A stretch of DNA of 64,000 bases from Excoecaria cochinchinensis (lineage: Eukaryota; Streptophyta; Magnoliopsida; Malpighiales; Euphorbiaceae). A program made the position numbers and the translations under genes. The notes beneath the pieces were generated by a model. It had not been told where the DNA came from, did no database searches, and worked only from the letters and a program-made list of their open reading frames with translations. The stretch covers positions 5,618,001 to 5,682,000 of the forward strand of contig CANTUQ010000004.1 of assembly GCA_947683425.1 (NCBI GenBank), given 5' to 3'. The first letter of the stretch is position 1. The number at the start of each line of letters is the position of its first letter. Of this stretch, positions 21,970-32,702 are shown piece after piece.

Positions 21970-22470
21970 TTGGTGAGATGTAGCATTCTCTAGCCACGAC
22001 CTCGATATGAAGAGCAGTGTTTCTTTAACCGCAACTTCTGCTTCTGCTGGCCTCGTCTCGGCCTGCACAGTGTTGAAGAGATGTAGCACTCTCTGACTAC
22101 AAACTTGATGTGAAGAGCAGTGTTTCTCTAACTGCAGCTTCGATTGGTGTGAAGCGGTACTCTCTGACCACAGTCTCGAGGTGAAGAGTATTATTCTCTA
22201 ACTACAACTTCGATTTGTCAGATGCGGTGTTCTCTAACCACAATCTCGGTGTGAAGAGCAGTGTTTCTCTAACCGCAGCTTCGATTGGTGAGAAGCGGTA
22301 CTCTCTAACCACAGTCTCGAGGTGAAGAGTAGTATTCTCTAACTACAACTTCGATTGGTGAAGTTCCCTTGCTAACCCCCATCCGATCTGGAAGGTGCGT
22401 AGCACTCTCTGGCTGCCACGTGAACTGTGAGATGAGGTACTCTCTGACCGTAATCTCGATTTTGTAGAGG
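21970..22470 (-). repeat. Tandem repeat in T2 3' untranslated region (about 35/71 bp)
   Basis: Phrases CTCTCTAACCACAGTCTCG, GGTGAAGAGTAGT and CAACTTCGATTGGTGA alternate. They give about 35-bp half-units pairing into about 71-bp units, best preserved between 22095 and 22370 and more ragged on either side. The array lies between the extra sense ORF and the PPT. It shares no sequence with the T3 minisatellite in the same relative position. It is non-coding. Confidence 0.8.
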
Positions 22471-22848
22471 AGGAGACCTCGCTGGGTTCCCTATTCCAAG
22501 AAGACATGAATCTTAGGCGCCCTTGTTCGGACTTTTGATCGATGCTTGTGTTCGGATTGATGTTTCTCTGTACCATGTCATGTTTCATTTCATATTCCTT
22601 TTTCTTTTGCTTTGTTAAGTTGTCATTTTCCAAGTCTGGGTTATCTTTTGCTATTATTTCCCTTCATTTGTCATGTTGTTATTTTGACACATGAGAAAAT
22701 GTGAAAACATACACTTATTTGTGATGTGAATGTATCGTAAATGAATGAATGAATGTACAAAACTAAAAACAAAAAGTTTTTCACTAGAAATATCCTCTTT
22801 TGTACAATGTATATACAAAGTAGAAATACAAAAATGACTCCCTGAACA
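22471..22848. other. T2 spacer between extra ORF and tandem repeats
   Basis: Low-complexity, AT-rich 3' flank of the extra ORF. No domain, hairpin or repeat was recognised. Short reading frames on the minus strand look like chance. Confidence 0.5.
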
Positions 22849-24791
22849 TTAGAGGGGCGGGTAGTCGTAGGGCTCCTCATCAGGATCCTCGTCATCTGAT
22901 ATGTGCACTGTCCCTAGCGGAGGTGGAGGTGGAGCTGGCTGTGCCGAAGGTGGAGGCTGAGCCGTGGAAGGTCCTGCCCCAGCACCGTGGGTCTGTCTGA
23001 ACCTGATCTGAGCATAGCCATCCAAGAAGGTCTAGGTGCAAGTCCTCATGAACTCTAAAGTCTTCGAGACTGTGCCTCCTAACTTCTTGAATGCCTGGCT
23101 CATTTGAGTAGTCTGCTTGCCGGCGGCCCTCCTCATCTGTTCTAGGCGCTGCTCCGTCTGCTCCCTAAACTCCCTCATGGTCTGGGATAGGGGAGGAAGG
23201 ATCCCCTCTATCGTCTGGACCCGGGATCTCAGGGAGTCGAGTGACTCATCGATCATCTGCAAAGTCATATCAACTCTCTGAGACGCCTGATCCTGGGACG
23301 TCCTCAGATCATGAGTGAGCTGCTGCCTAAGCTCTCTCTGGCCCTGGGCAATCTGCTCTACCAGCCTCGCCTGCTCGTCTCTGAAGGCCTCCATGACCTG
23401 AGCCTGCTCTCGTACCGTGTGCTCAATAAAGCCGGCCTGCTCCTGGGCCAACCGCTCTATTATCCTAGATTGCTCCTGAATAGCAGCCTGCTGACAGTCT
23501 AACCTCTAGTGAGGAGCTGGGAGAAATCAGGCTGTGCTGGCTGCTGCGGTGCTGGCTCTGGCGGCGGGGCCGTGGAGGAAGAAGCCCCTGGGTCGCCCCG
23601 GAAATATGGGTGATACCTCTTGGGGGGCCCGTGGGTAGACCTCTGTACCCTAATGCTCGGCAACAGAACAGGAGTCAGTGCTCTGGATGCCGATGAAGCG
23701 CCAAAAAGCTCGTCCATAGTGAACTCCATGTCGAAATCCAACGGAGTCCTGGGCCGCTCCTGCTGTGGTGGCGGTGGCACGGTCTGGGGCTGAGGCTGGG
23801 GAGGCTGAGGAGGCTGCTGCTCCGGCTTTGGCTGAGGAGGTTGCTGCTCTGGCTGAGGAGCCTGAGGAGGCTGCTGCTCTGGCTGCTCCGGGTGCTCCGG
23901 GTCTGGACCCAAAGGTGGAAGGGAGAAAACCCGCCTGGTCTCGTGGATGGACAGCAATCTGTAAGCCTCTGCCTGCCCTGACACCTATGAGATCATCCCC
24001 ATCTGCACTGCTGCGGAGGCATCCACATGTATCCCCTCATCTAGGGGTCCTCTCAGCCTGTCCGGGGCGACTCCTAACCCCAAAAGCAACCGAGTGATGA
24101 CTCCCCCTACTATCACCACTGGCGTCAGTCCTCTGCCGACTCTGATCAGGTTAGCCAAGATCTCATGGCTAACATTGAGGCGCTGGCCTGCCACCATAGC
24201 CCAGAGGCTCCAGATCTCGGCCGCATTAAGCGACCCTGGATTACCAGCTCGACCAAGGTACGAACTGGATAGCACTCTGTGCAGGTATCGGAGTGCCTGA
24301 GACACTAGTATGGTGCTCTTCGCTGTATCATGATCATGCAGCACTCCCTGTAAGGTAATAGCCTCCCAGTTGGCGCGTCTCACCGCTCGCCGTGGGATCT
24401 CGACCCCCTCCTCTGTGGGGAGCCCCATGGCCTCGGCAAACCTCTGCCTGGTAATGCTGAAATGCTGGCCATCGAACAAGAACTGGACCACCCTTGGCTC
24501 TGTATCTGATCTCTGAAAATCGCCATAACGTAGGGTGGCTATGACTTGTCGGGTAGCCTCTGGGAAGGTCTGGAAAGCATGCTCAAGGAACTCGGTCCAT
24601 CTGGCGGCCTCAACAAGCATGTCGACCTCCGAGGCCATCCCTAGGGCCTCTAGGAACGGCCGGGACAAGAAGCGGCTAGCCCGAATCTCCACCTGAGCCA
24701 GCGCTCTGTATCTCTAAGCTGACTCACCATCCATCCAACCCGAAACCACAACCTCGGGCTGGGCCTGTAATGCTCTACGTCTAGGAGGCAT
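22849..24791 (-). pseudogene. Extra sense ORF after pol, Athila ORF1/plant-transposon-like
   Basis: Start: ATG at 24791 (MPPRRRALQAQPEV). Residues about 35-270 resemble the plant retrotransposon ORF1 family (Athila ORF-1 / putative plant transposon protein): WTEFLEHAFQTFPEATRQV, then an F-DGQHFSITRQRFAEAMGLP stretch, then RYLHRVLSSSYLGR...LNAAEIWSLWAM. A Pro/Gln-rich linker (about 23750-23930) follows, then a Gln/Glu-rich coiled coil (about 23100-23460) and an acidic tail ending at 22849. The frame is broken by TAG at 24714, 23985 and 23499, a frameshift near 23495 and TAG at 23032. About 645 codons long if whole. The role is unknown; similar extra ORFs are known in plant Ty3/gypsy elements. 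ATG directly follows a good 3' splice site (TTTCTTTTGCAG). Confidence 0.7.
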
Positions 24792-24792
24792 C

Positions 24793-25525
24793 CTGCAAAA
24801 GAAATGTTAGATGGTGAAAATTTGACAAAACAGGCGTTATTAGGCTCATTTTTGAGGTGAAAGCCCATTTTGGCCTCACCCAGGCAATAGCGGCCCGAAT
24901 ACGAGGTAAAAAACAGATAATAAATGAAAAGGGGCGAACGTCTTGTCAAGGGATGTTGCCCAGCATGCTTCGCACATATCAAAAGCAGAAGAAACATGCA
25001 ATCGGCATGGAAATATTTAAAGCAAATAAAAATGGGCTTTCCAGATCCCAAGGCATACATTACACCCGAAAATAATCAATTTCTAGAATTAAAAAAAAAA
25101 AAAGAAAGTTTGGGCAGCACCCCGGCAAGGATGTGCCCAACCTCCTGCATAAAAAAAGGTATCCCAAACAGGCCTCAGGCCCCAACAATGATATATGAAT
25201 ATACAAAAAAATGGGCCGCACCCCGGCAAGGGTGTGCCCCCAAATCATGCACAAGAGAAAGGCCTCAGGCCCCAATAATACAACATATGCTCTAAAAAGC
25301 CTATTTCTAAGGCGACAAAAGTATAGAAAAGTTCTATTTCTATGTGATCATGCAAAAGTTTAGATTAATTGCAGTACAAAATAATAAAGAAATAAAAAAA
25401 ACGGGCAGCATTCTCCCTAGATTTTTAAGGCATCTAAAGCATTCTAACCATTTCTAAGGCTAAAGGAAGAAGAAGAAATGAAGAAATAAATTGAATTAAT
25501 AAAAATAAGTAGTTATTTTACTTAC
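24793..25525 (-). other. Candidate leader intron of the extra sense ORF
   Basis: On the minus strand a GTAAGTAAAAT donor (starting 25525) and a TTTCTTTTGCAG acceptor (ending 24793) frame 733 AT-rich bases immediately upstream of the ATG at 24791. Both sites fit plant splice consensus. Splicing would bring the ORF near a TATA-like box at 25723-25730. It is inferred from sequence only. Confidence 0.4.
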
Positions 25526-25722
25526 TTGTAGTCGCGAAAAGTGTAAAAAAACTGAAGAAAAATGATCGCTCGAGCGTCCGGTGAGTGGAGAACGCGGAAA
25601 AAATAAAGAAATCGCAAAAAAAAAAGAAAAAAATGCTTAAAAATGCAAAAAAACGCAAAAGAAAACCGTTTGAGAAGGAGAGTGAAAGGGACAGCAGGCG
25701 CTGGTCCGTCTGTCACTCGCCC

Positions 25723-25730
25723 TTATATAG
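25723..25730 (-). promoter_or_regulatory. TATA-like box, minus strand, for the extra sense ORF
   Basis: CTATATAA on the minus strand lies upstream of the candidate leader exon and intron and points toward the sense extra ORF. Another TATA-like box (25927-25932) points the opposite way 200 bp away. This is a candidate bidirectional promoter, supported only by motif and arrangement. Confidence 0.35.
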
Positions 25731-25926
25731 AGTTTCGTGACCGATGGGCTAGGCATCTGTAGGAGCGACCGATGGGCTACCCGTCTGTCGTTCCCCATTC
25801 CCCAATTAATGTGAAATTAATGCGCGTGATCAATGCTATGCTGACGTATGCATCTGCAAGGTGGATTTTTACCGACGGGCATGCCATCTCTTATGAGAGA
25901 CGGGTAGGCCGTCAGTGACGCCTTTC

Positions 25927-25932
25927 TATAAA
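25927..25932 (+). promoter_or_regulatory. TATA-like box, plus strand, for the antisense ORF
   Basis: TATAAA in the context TTTCTATAAATTC lies 73 bp before the ATG at 26005, a normal plant core-promoter distance given a short leader. It is on the strand opposite to the retroelement genes. Confidence 0.45.
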
Positions 25933-26004
25933 TTCTTCCAAAAATTTTGCTCCTTTTGTGTCTCTTCATTTTCCCAACATCTTGAGCCCTTTATTCTTCT
26001 CAGG

Positions 26005-27247
26005 ATGTCTTCCCCCCTTCTCCAATTAATGCACCGTATCTTAGATGACAAGCACACTTGGGAAAAAGGTGCCCTTTCTTCTTTGTCTGGGCTAAAATAT
26101 CTGTGTCGGGTCAAAGTTGATCAGAACCTTCTTCTGGCGGTGACCCACTTCTGGAACCCCCGGTTTCACGTCTTCCGGTTCACTTACTAGGAGTTGTGCC
26201 CCCATGCCTGAGGAGTTAGCTGCCATTCTTGGAGCCTGGTTCCCTCCTAACGCTCTGCCCTGCATCTCCCGTTGCGGCCTACTTCAGACTCGGGATATAG
26301 CTATGGCTCTCGGCATACCCCCTTCTGAGGCCGTCCGGTTGGTTTCTTCCGGCTCTTTCTTTACTTTGGAGCCCTTGATCGATGCTCTAGATCGGTTCAC
26401 TAATGTTCCCACATACCGGGTAAGCATCATATTTTTGTTTTGCATGATGAACTTTCTCACTGTTGTTCCAAGGGGTTTGACAGGTGACCCTCGCCTGTTC
26501 GGAGTTCTAAGCGACTTTCATTTGGGATTATCACCCTTACCACTTATTCTGGCTGAGACCATTCTGGGCTTAGACGCTGTGAGCTCTGGATCCACTACTA
26601 CCTTTACCGGCAGCCCCTTATTGCTCCAGGTACGTCATTATTTTAAAGGTAGTACGTCTCTTATGGATTTTCACACTAGCTTTTCTTAGCGGGAGGTGCG
26701 TCCTTTCGGATTTTCACACAACCCTGTGCCTTATTTTTGCCTGAAGTAAACCCTACTTACTCCAGCGGCTTTTTTCTTTTCAGATCTGGCTGCAAGAGAA
26801 ACTGAGGATGCTGTCTGAGCCACCTTCTCGAGTCATTCCACAGTACTTGCCGAGCCATTTTCTTCCGCGTCGATGGCTATATGAGTGTGCCACTGTTGGC
26901 TCCCACTGTCTCATGTGGTCATTGATGGGCCATCGGGGTGTATTCCCCTCTGTGGGCTCCGTCAAGCCACCTTCTGTATCACCTCTCGATGTGCGCGTCA
27001 GCTCGGGATGACCCAGGATGTGGTGAGGGTTCCCTTATCTTTTCGGGGAGGAGCTCTTTCGGCTGCATTTGCTTCTCGGTATTGTGAGCTGTGGAGCAAG
27101 CTACCTGTGAAAACTGTTATTCTGAGGTTCGGCGATCATTCTGTGGCCTCAACCAGCGAGTATAAGAAATGGGTCCTTAGCCCAGCATCTGATAATAGGA
27201 CACGGGGGCTCAAGCTTTTGGTCGGCGAGAGCAGTAGCAGGACTTAG
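26005..27247 (+). pseudogene. Antisense ORF in T2, plant mobile domain/DUF7745-like, with intron(s)
   Basis: Read from ATG 26005 (MSSPLLQLMHRILDDKHTW). The stretch VTHFWNPRFHVFRFTY, then ELCP and PEELAAILGAW resemble the FWDP...F.F....PT.EE pattern of plant mobile domain/DUF7745 proteins. A TAG (26188) and a one-base slip in the C run at 26199-26203 break it. Exon 2 ends ...SPLLLQ at 26629; a GT...AG intron (26630-26783, acceptor TTTTCAG) restores IWLQEKLRMLSEPP in phase. A shorter GTAAGC...TTGACAG stretch (26420-26483) may be another intron but does not keep frame. After a further slip near 27000 the frame reads ARQLGMTQDVV and EYKKWV, also family-like. Function unknown; dead in this copy. 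Confidence 0.6.
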
Positions 27248-27635
27248 CTTAGCTTATATATGTATTTCTTTTGGTGTTACATTTCTTTTTAATGCAGAAC
27301 CAGAAAATGACGAAAATGAAAAGGATAATATTTGTTCCATTTCACGAAATTGTGTACATTTCCATGTAATTTCAGCATACATGATCAGTTTTGACATTTA
27401 ACTCTATCGTGTACGTGATGTTAATACATGAAACCAAATTTTAACAGCATCAACTCCTGTTACCAATCGGCCCTCTCGGGTTTTCACGATCGGATATTTT
27501 CTCTCGTGCCTCTAATTTTTGCACAGGATGCCTTTTTTTGATTTTCACCCTGTCAAGGCGCCCAATTTTAGCACGGCCGCCTTTTTCGGTTTTTGACCTG
27601 CAGGGCATTTTATTCTCTTCTTTTTATTTTGGTCT
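27248..27635. other. T2 spacer downstream of integrase
   Basis: Non-coding on both strands. Its reverse complement matches T3 at 45405-45700 (phrases AACCCGAGAGGGC and GGCATCCTG), so it is a conserved 3' flank of pol in this family. No structure was recognised. Confidence 0.6.
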
Positions 27636-29363
27636 TTAGCCATGGAACCTTTTGAGCCTGTCGACGTTGATCGGTTCTTTGAATTCATTTCCATCGCTAT
27701 CCGACAAGATTGCAGCTCCTTTGGACAACAGCTTTTTAAGGATATACGGCCCCTCCCAGGTCGGTCTAAATTTTCCTCTGATATCTGGTATACCTGGTCT
27801 CATATGCTTGAACACTAAGTCCCCTTCTTTCAGCGGATGCTTTCTCACCTACTTTCTGAATGTCCTGGCCAACCTCTTCTGGTAGATCTGATTATGATAA
27901 TAAGCCTTCAGCCTACTCTTATCAGGTAAGTTTAAATGTTGTAGCCTCTGTCGTATCCATTCGGCCTCCGAAATTTGGGCTTCCAGGACTACTCTCAGTG
28001 ATTTGAGCTCTATCTCAACTAGCAATACCACTTCCGTCCCGTATACCAGAGAAAATGGCGTAGCGCCCGTAGATGTTCTCGCCGTTGTCCTATATCGCCA
28101 CAGTGCGAAGGGTAGCTTCTCGGCCCAGTCTTTATAGGTTTGGACCATCTTGGACAGGATCTTCTTCATATTTTTATTGGCGGCCTCTACTGCCCCATTA
28201 GCTTGTGGTCGATAAGGGGAAGATCTATGGTGCTTGATACCATACTTCTCAAGGAGCTTCCTGGTTTCCCTCATGAACTGTACCCAATTGTCAGACACTA
28301 TGTGGTGAGGGAGGCCATATCTGCAGATCAGATTTCTCTCTATGAACTTGGCCATATCCCTTGAGTCAATCTTTTTGAAGGATTCTGCCTCTACCCATTT
28401 GGTAAAATAGTCAATCGCGACTATGACGTATCTGTGCCCATTGGATGCCGTGGGGCGAATCTCTCCAATGATATCTATCCCCCAAGCAGCGAAAGGCCAA
28501 GGCGATGTCAGGTTGTGTAGCTCTGATACTGGCAGGTGTCTTAAATCTGCGTACTGTTGGCATAACTGGCATTGCTTTACATACTTTGAGCAGTCATTGT
28601 CCATCGTAAGCCAATAGAAGCCTTGTCTCATGATCTTCTTTGCCAGAGTTAAACCATTCATGTGAGCCCCGCAGATGCCTGCATGGGTCTCGTCCATTAC
28701 CTTGCGGGCTTCTTTTCCATTTAAGCACCTGAGCTGAATCCCATCTGCCTGTCTTTTGTACAACACTCCTTCCAAGGATATGAACTGAGTAGATAGCTTT
28801 CGGATCATTCTCTGGTCTTTCTCGGTAGCTTCTTCTGGAAACCTATTGTTTTCCAAATAATTCATAATGTCAAAGTACCATGGTTTTCCATCCGCCACTT
28901 CTACATCCATTACTGGCTTAATCTCAAAGCTGGGCTTCTCAGAACTCAAAATCAGCACTGGTTTCATAGCTACCCCTTCAGGATTATCCCACATCAACAC
29001 TAGGGTTGCCAACGCATCAGCTAGACGGTTCTCGTCTCTTGGCACGAAGTGGAAAGTGCAGGTTTCAAACTGCCCACATATCTCCTTCAAATATTCAACG
29101 TAGGGTACCAGCCGCTCTTCTTTTATGGCCCATTCACCTCGGATTTGGTTAATCACCAAGGATGAGTCACCAAAGACTTCTATGTTCTTTACCCCCAAAG
29201 CAGCTAAAGCTTCTAACCCGAAAGTGCATGCTTCGTACTCGGCTTCATTGTTGGTCGCTTTGTACCTCAGTTTCTTGGCTAGGGGGAGTTTCTCATTATC
29301 TGGGGTTGTCAAAATAATTCCAACTCCAGCCACCTTGTTATTCACTGCCCCATCAAAGTGTAA
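27636..29363 (-). pseudogene. pol: T2 pol: second RNase H and integrase
   Basis: This continues the single Gag-Pol frame. It opens with LHFDGAVNNKVAGVG, a dual RNase H (archaeal-type) domain typical of Tat elements, through NNEAEYEA and FGDSSLVINQI. Then follow the integrase zinc finger (HAGICGAHMNGL...CSKYVKQCQLCQQ, about 28540-28690) and the catalytic core: first Asp in GIDIIGEI (about 28473), second in VSDNWVQF (about 28285) and Glu in NGAVEAANKN (about 28185). It ends with the PINVDRLKRFHG tail. No chromodomain is seen. Stops: TAG at 29364 at its upstream border and TAG at 27849. The usual Gly after SDN is Trp here. Length is otherwise normal. It would insert the cDNA into host DNA. Confidence 0.88.
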
Positions 29364-30737
29364 CTACCATCCTTGGACAGAAATCGCAACTATGCTCTCA
29401 TCAGGAAAGGCGAACTCGGGGGTGTCCCCTTGAATAGGATGCTCGGCAAGAAATTCAGCTACGGCTTGCCCCTTAATAGTTTTGCGGGTGATGTATTCAA
29501 CATCAAACTCCTGTAGCAAAAGCAACCACCTCCCCATCTTACCAAGCAAAGACGGCGCTTCTTGCAAATATCTCAACGGATTCTGCTTGGCTACTGCCTG
29601 AACTTTGTATGAATGGAAGTAATGTCTCAGTTTCTTTGATGCCCAAATCACTGCGAGGCAGATTTTCTCTACTTCAGCATATTTAATCTCATAAGCCAGG
29701 AACTTCTTGCTGAGGTAATAAACTATGAATTCCACTCCAAATTCATCATTTTGAGCCATCATGGCGCCCACAGAACTGCTTTCCACTGCCAGATACAGGA
29801 TAAGCGGTTTGACTGGTTGCGGTGGCCTCAACACCGGTGGATTCAATAGATGTTCCCTGATGCTGTCAAATGCTTTCTGGCAGTCTTCGTTCCAGACCAC
29901 AGGCTGATCCTTTATGAGCAGCTTAAAAACGGGCTCGCATATTGAAGTGAGCTTGGCAATGAATCGGCTGACGTACTGCAGCTTGCCTAGGAAGCTCCTG
30001 ACATCCTTCTCCTTTTGCGGCACAGACATCTCTCTGATGGCCTTTACCTTGTCCGGGTCAACTTCTATTCCCCTCTGGCTGACGACATATCCCAACAGCT
30101 TCCCTGAAGTTACTCCAAAGATACACTTCTTGGGGTTGAGTCGCAGATTGTACTTATCAATCCTAGTGAAGAACCTCTCTAGAGCTTCAAAATGGCCCTC
30201 TCGGGAGGTTGACTTGACCATCATGTCATCGATATACACTTCCACCTCCTTGTGGATCAAGTCGCTTAGAATTTTGGTCGCCATTCTCTGGTATGTGGCC
30301 CCTGCATTTTTCAGGCCAAAAGGCATAACTCGGTAGGCATAGGTCCCCCATTCTGTGATGAAAGCGGTCTTAACCCGGTCAGCTATCTTGTTTAGGATCT
30401 GGTTGTGGCCCACATAACCGTCTCCAAAGCTGTACATCGCGTAGTTGGCGGCACTATCTATCAACACATCAATATGGGGTAGTGGAAAATCATCTTTAGG
30501 GCAGGCCTTGTTCAGATCTCGATAATCCACACATACCCTGACCTTTCCATTTTTCTTCGCTACAGGGACCACATTTGCCAACCATGTAGGATACTGCACT
30601 TCAACAAGGAACTTAGCCTCAATCTGCTGCCAAATCTCCACCTTGACGTTGTCTGCCCATTCTGGCCTGAGCCTTCTCAACTTCTGCTTCACAGGCTTAT
30701 AGTCTGGATAAGTCGGGATAGCATGCTCTGCTACGTC
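29364..30737 (-). pseudogene. pol: T2 pol: reverse transcriptase and first RNase H
   Basis: After TGA at 30738, the frame reads through a linker into RT: VPVAKKNGKVRVCVDYRDLN, MPFGLKNAGATYQRM, and the active-site YIDDMM (30222-30236, both aspartates present). The first RNase H, adjoining RT, runs through SKKFLAYEIKYAEVEKICLAVIWA and appears degenerate at its catalytic positions, as is usual in Tat elements that carry a second RNase H. TAG at 29364 ends it. It is contiguous and in phase with protease and integrase. The enzyme would copy element RNA into DNA. Confidence 0.9.
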
Positions 30738-32702
30738 TCAGTCGATCCCTGGCATGTCCTCATAGGTCCAAGCAAAGACTTTTTCATGTTTTCTTATTAT
30801 TCTCTCAAATTTTTTTCTCTCATTAGGAGTTATATTTGATGCTATTAGAATTTCCTTCGGATTTTTCGAGGTTCCAAGATTAAAAGGCGTTGTATCAGTG
30901 GAATCAATATCAAAAATTGATGGAATATGATCATGTTCATGCATGTTAAAATCATTAGAAACATCGGACAAGTAAGAGAAATCATTTGCCTTATTAATAA
31001 TATTATAATTGTCATTTACATCATAAAAAAGTTCTGGAATAAAAAGACAATCCAAGCTAGAGTCTTCTTCTGTACCCCTAGAGGTTGATGCTGAGGTAGC
31101 TTGCTCCTCGGCTTCTTGATTCAGCAGAGGCCCTTCAGGTATGCCTGAGGAAATTTTTAAATCCCTAATTCTCAATTCTGTTTCTGCCATCTTCTCTTTC
31201 CCCTTCAGCCTGGCAAACAACATCTTCTCGGTGATAACCTCCTCGGGCTCACATCTGTCCCAAGCAATGCACTGAGTCATGACCTCTTCATCCCAGAAGT
31301 TCTCACCGATCTTGATAACTCCGACCTCCCAGTTAAATACATCATTGAAGATCTCAAATCCAGGGACAATCCTCCCATTCACCCACTGCGGCTCATCTTC
31401 ACCAGTATAAGCGCATACTGAGGATGCGGGCACAAAGCTTTCTGAAATGTGAGGGATCTTAATTGCCGTCTCCTTCTTGCCAAAACCACCTCTATATCCC
31501 AGACCCCTCCAGTTCTTCTGACCTCGAGTGGTGATCGCAGTTTGCAGCCCCTGAGAGTTTTTACCCAAACCAGCCCCAGGGAGATAGTGCATCTTTTTCG
31601 TCATGTTAACCACAGCTGGGTTATCCACTGACCCGTGCTCTTCTCTTATCATGGACACGTGGAAGCCACTAAATGGCTGATTAGTGATTTCAAGAGCTGA
31701 TACCTGATTCTCCCTAGCCGCCTTAATAGTTACCACCTCCCCTTCATATGGGAACTTTATCATTTGATACAGCGTGGATGGTAATCCTCCTAATTTGTGA
31801 AACCAAGGCCTCCCAAGCAAGGCCGAGAAATTAGCTGGGATGCACAGAACCACAAACTCTACTTCCACCTCAATGGGTCCCGTCTTGACCAGGGTCTTGA
31901 ATGTTCTCGAGGCTTGCCTTCTTGAATTATCATAGGCTGTAATCGTCAAGTCTAATTCACTGAGCATATCCTCACTTAATCCAAAAGCCTGAAGAGCTAT
32001 TAGAGGGCAAACATTGATAGAAGATCCATCATCTACCATAACGCAAGCAGTGTGCTTGTTGATATATAGGGGTCGGTTATGATCGTGGCCTTCGACCGGC
32101 AGGTCGGCATCAGAAAAAACCAATCTCTCCCCCGATCCTCCTTTAACTAGACCCAGAAGTTCTGATGGGGAAATCGTGGTGGCAACAGTGGACTCAGTCA
32201 AGGCCTCTACTACTTTCTGCCTGTGAGAGGGGAACTGTCTTAAGAGATCCCAAATGGATATCTGAGCCGCTGTCTTCTTCAACTGTTCGACAATCGGGCT
32301 CTCCTCCGGCTCTTTTTTCGTCGACGTCTGCGCTGGTTCTGGTACCCTTATGATCTCGGGAACCACTCTCCCACTTCTTGTCACAGCCCCTATCTCTTCT
32401 TCATCCTCATCGGATCTCCATAAATCAGAGCTCACCTCTCCTTCCTCTTGGACCTCTTCACCGCTCTCGCTGCTTGACCAATAATCAAGGGTCGCTACAA
32501 CTGCTCTTCCCTCTCCATCCTCAGAACAAACAACAGCAATACTCTCGCTCCCATATAAGTCCTGTAGTACATACCACTCTGGCAAATTGGATCCGACCAT
32601 AAACACTGGTGGCGGCACGGCATTATAACCAGGCTTCTCCTTAGACTCCCTTTTCTCAGGGTCGGAAATTTGCTTGTCATCAATCAGATCTTGAATAGAG
32701 TG
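30738..32702 (-). pseudogene. pro: T2 protease and flanking linkers
   Basis: The frame opens downstream of the Gag zinc-binding motif with PPPVFMVGSNLPEWYV, then a strongly acidic linker (about 32370-32480), then the protease with CVMVDDGSSINVCPL (Asp-Asp-Gly-Ser at about 32021-32034; Tat proteases commonly have this in place of D-S/T-G), SALLGRPWFHKLG, and a G-patch-like GLGKNSQG. A long linker to reverse transcriptase ends EDMPGID at 30738 (TGA). The family cleaves the polyprotein. Apart from stops the reading is continuous. Confidence 0.85.

Noticed and set aside
23765..24097. Plus-strand Ala/Glu-rich reading frame
   Set aside because: Shadow of the Pro/Gln-rich linker of the minus-strand extra ORF.
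26420..26483. First intron of the antisense ORF
   Set aside because: GTAAGC and TTGACAG look like splice sites, but removal (64 nt) does not keep the frame into the following family-like text; kept only as a possibility.
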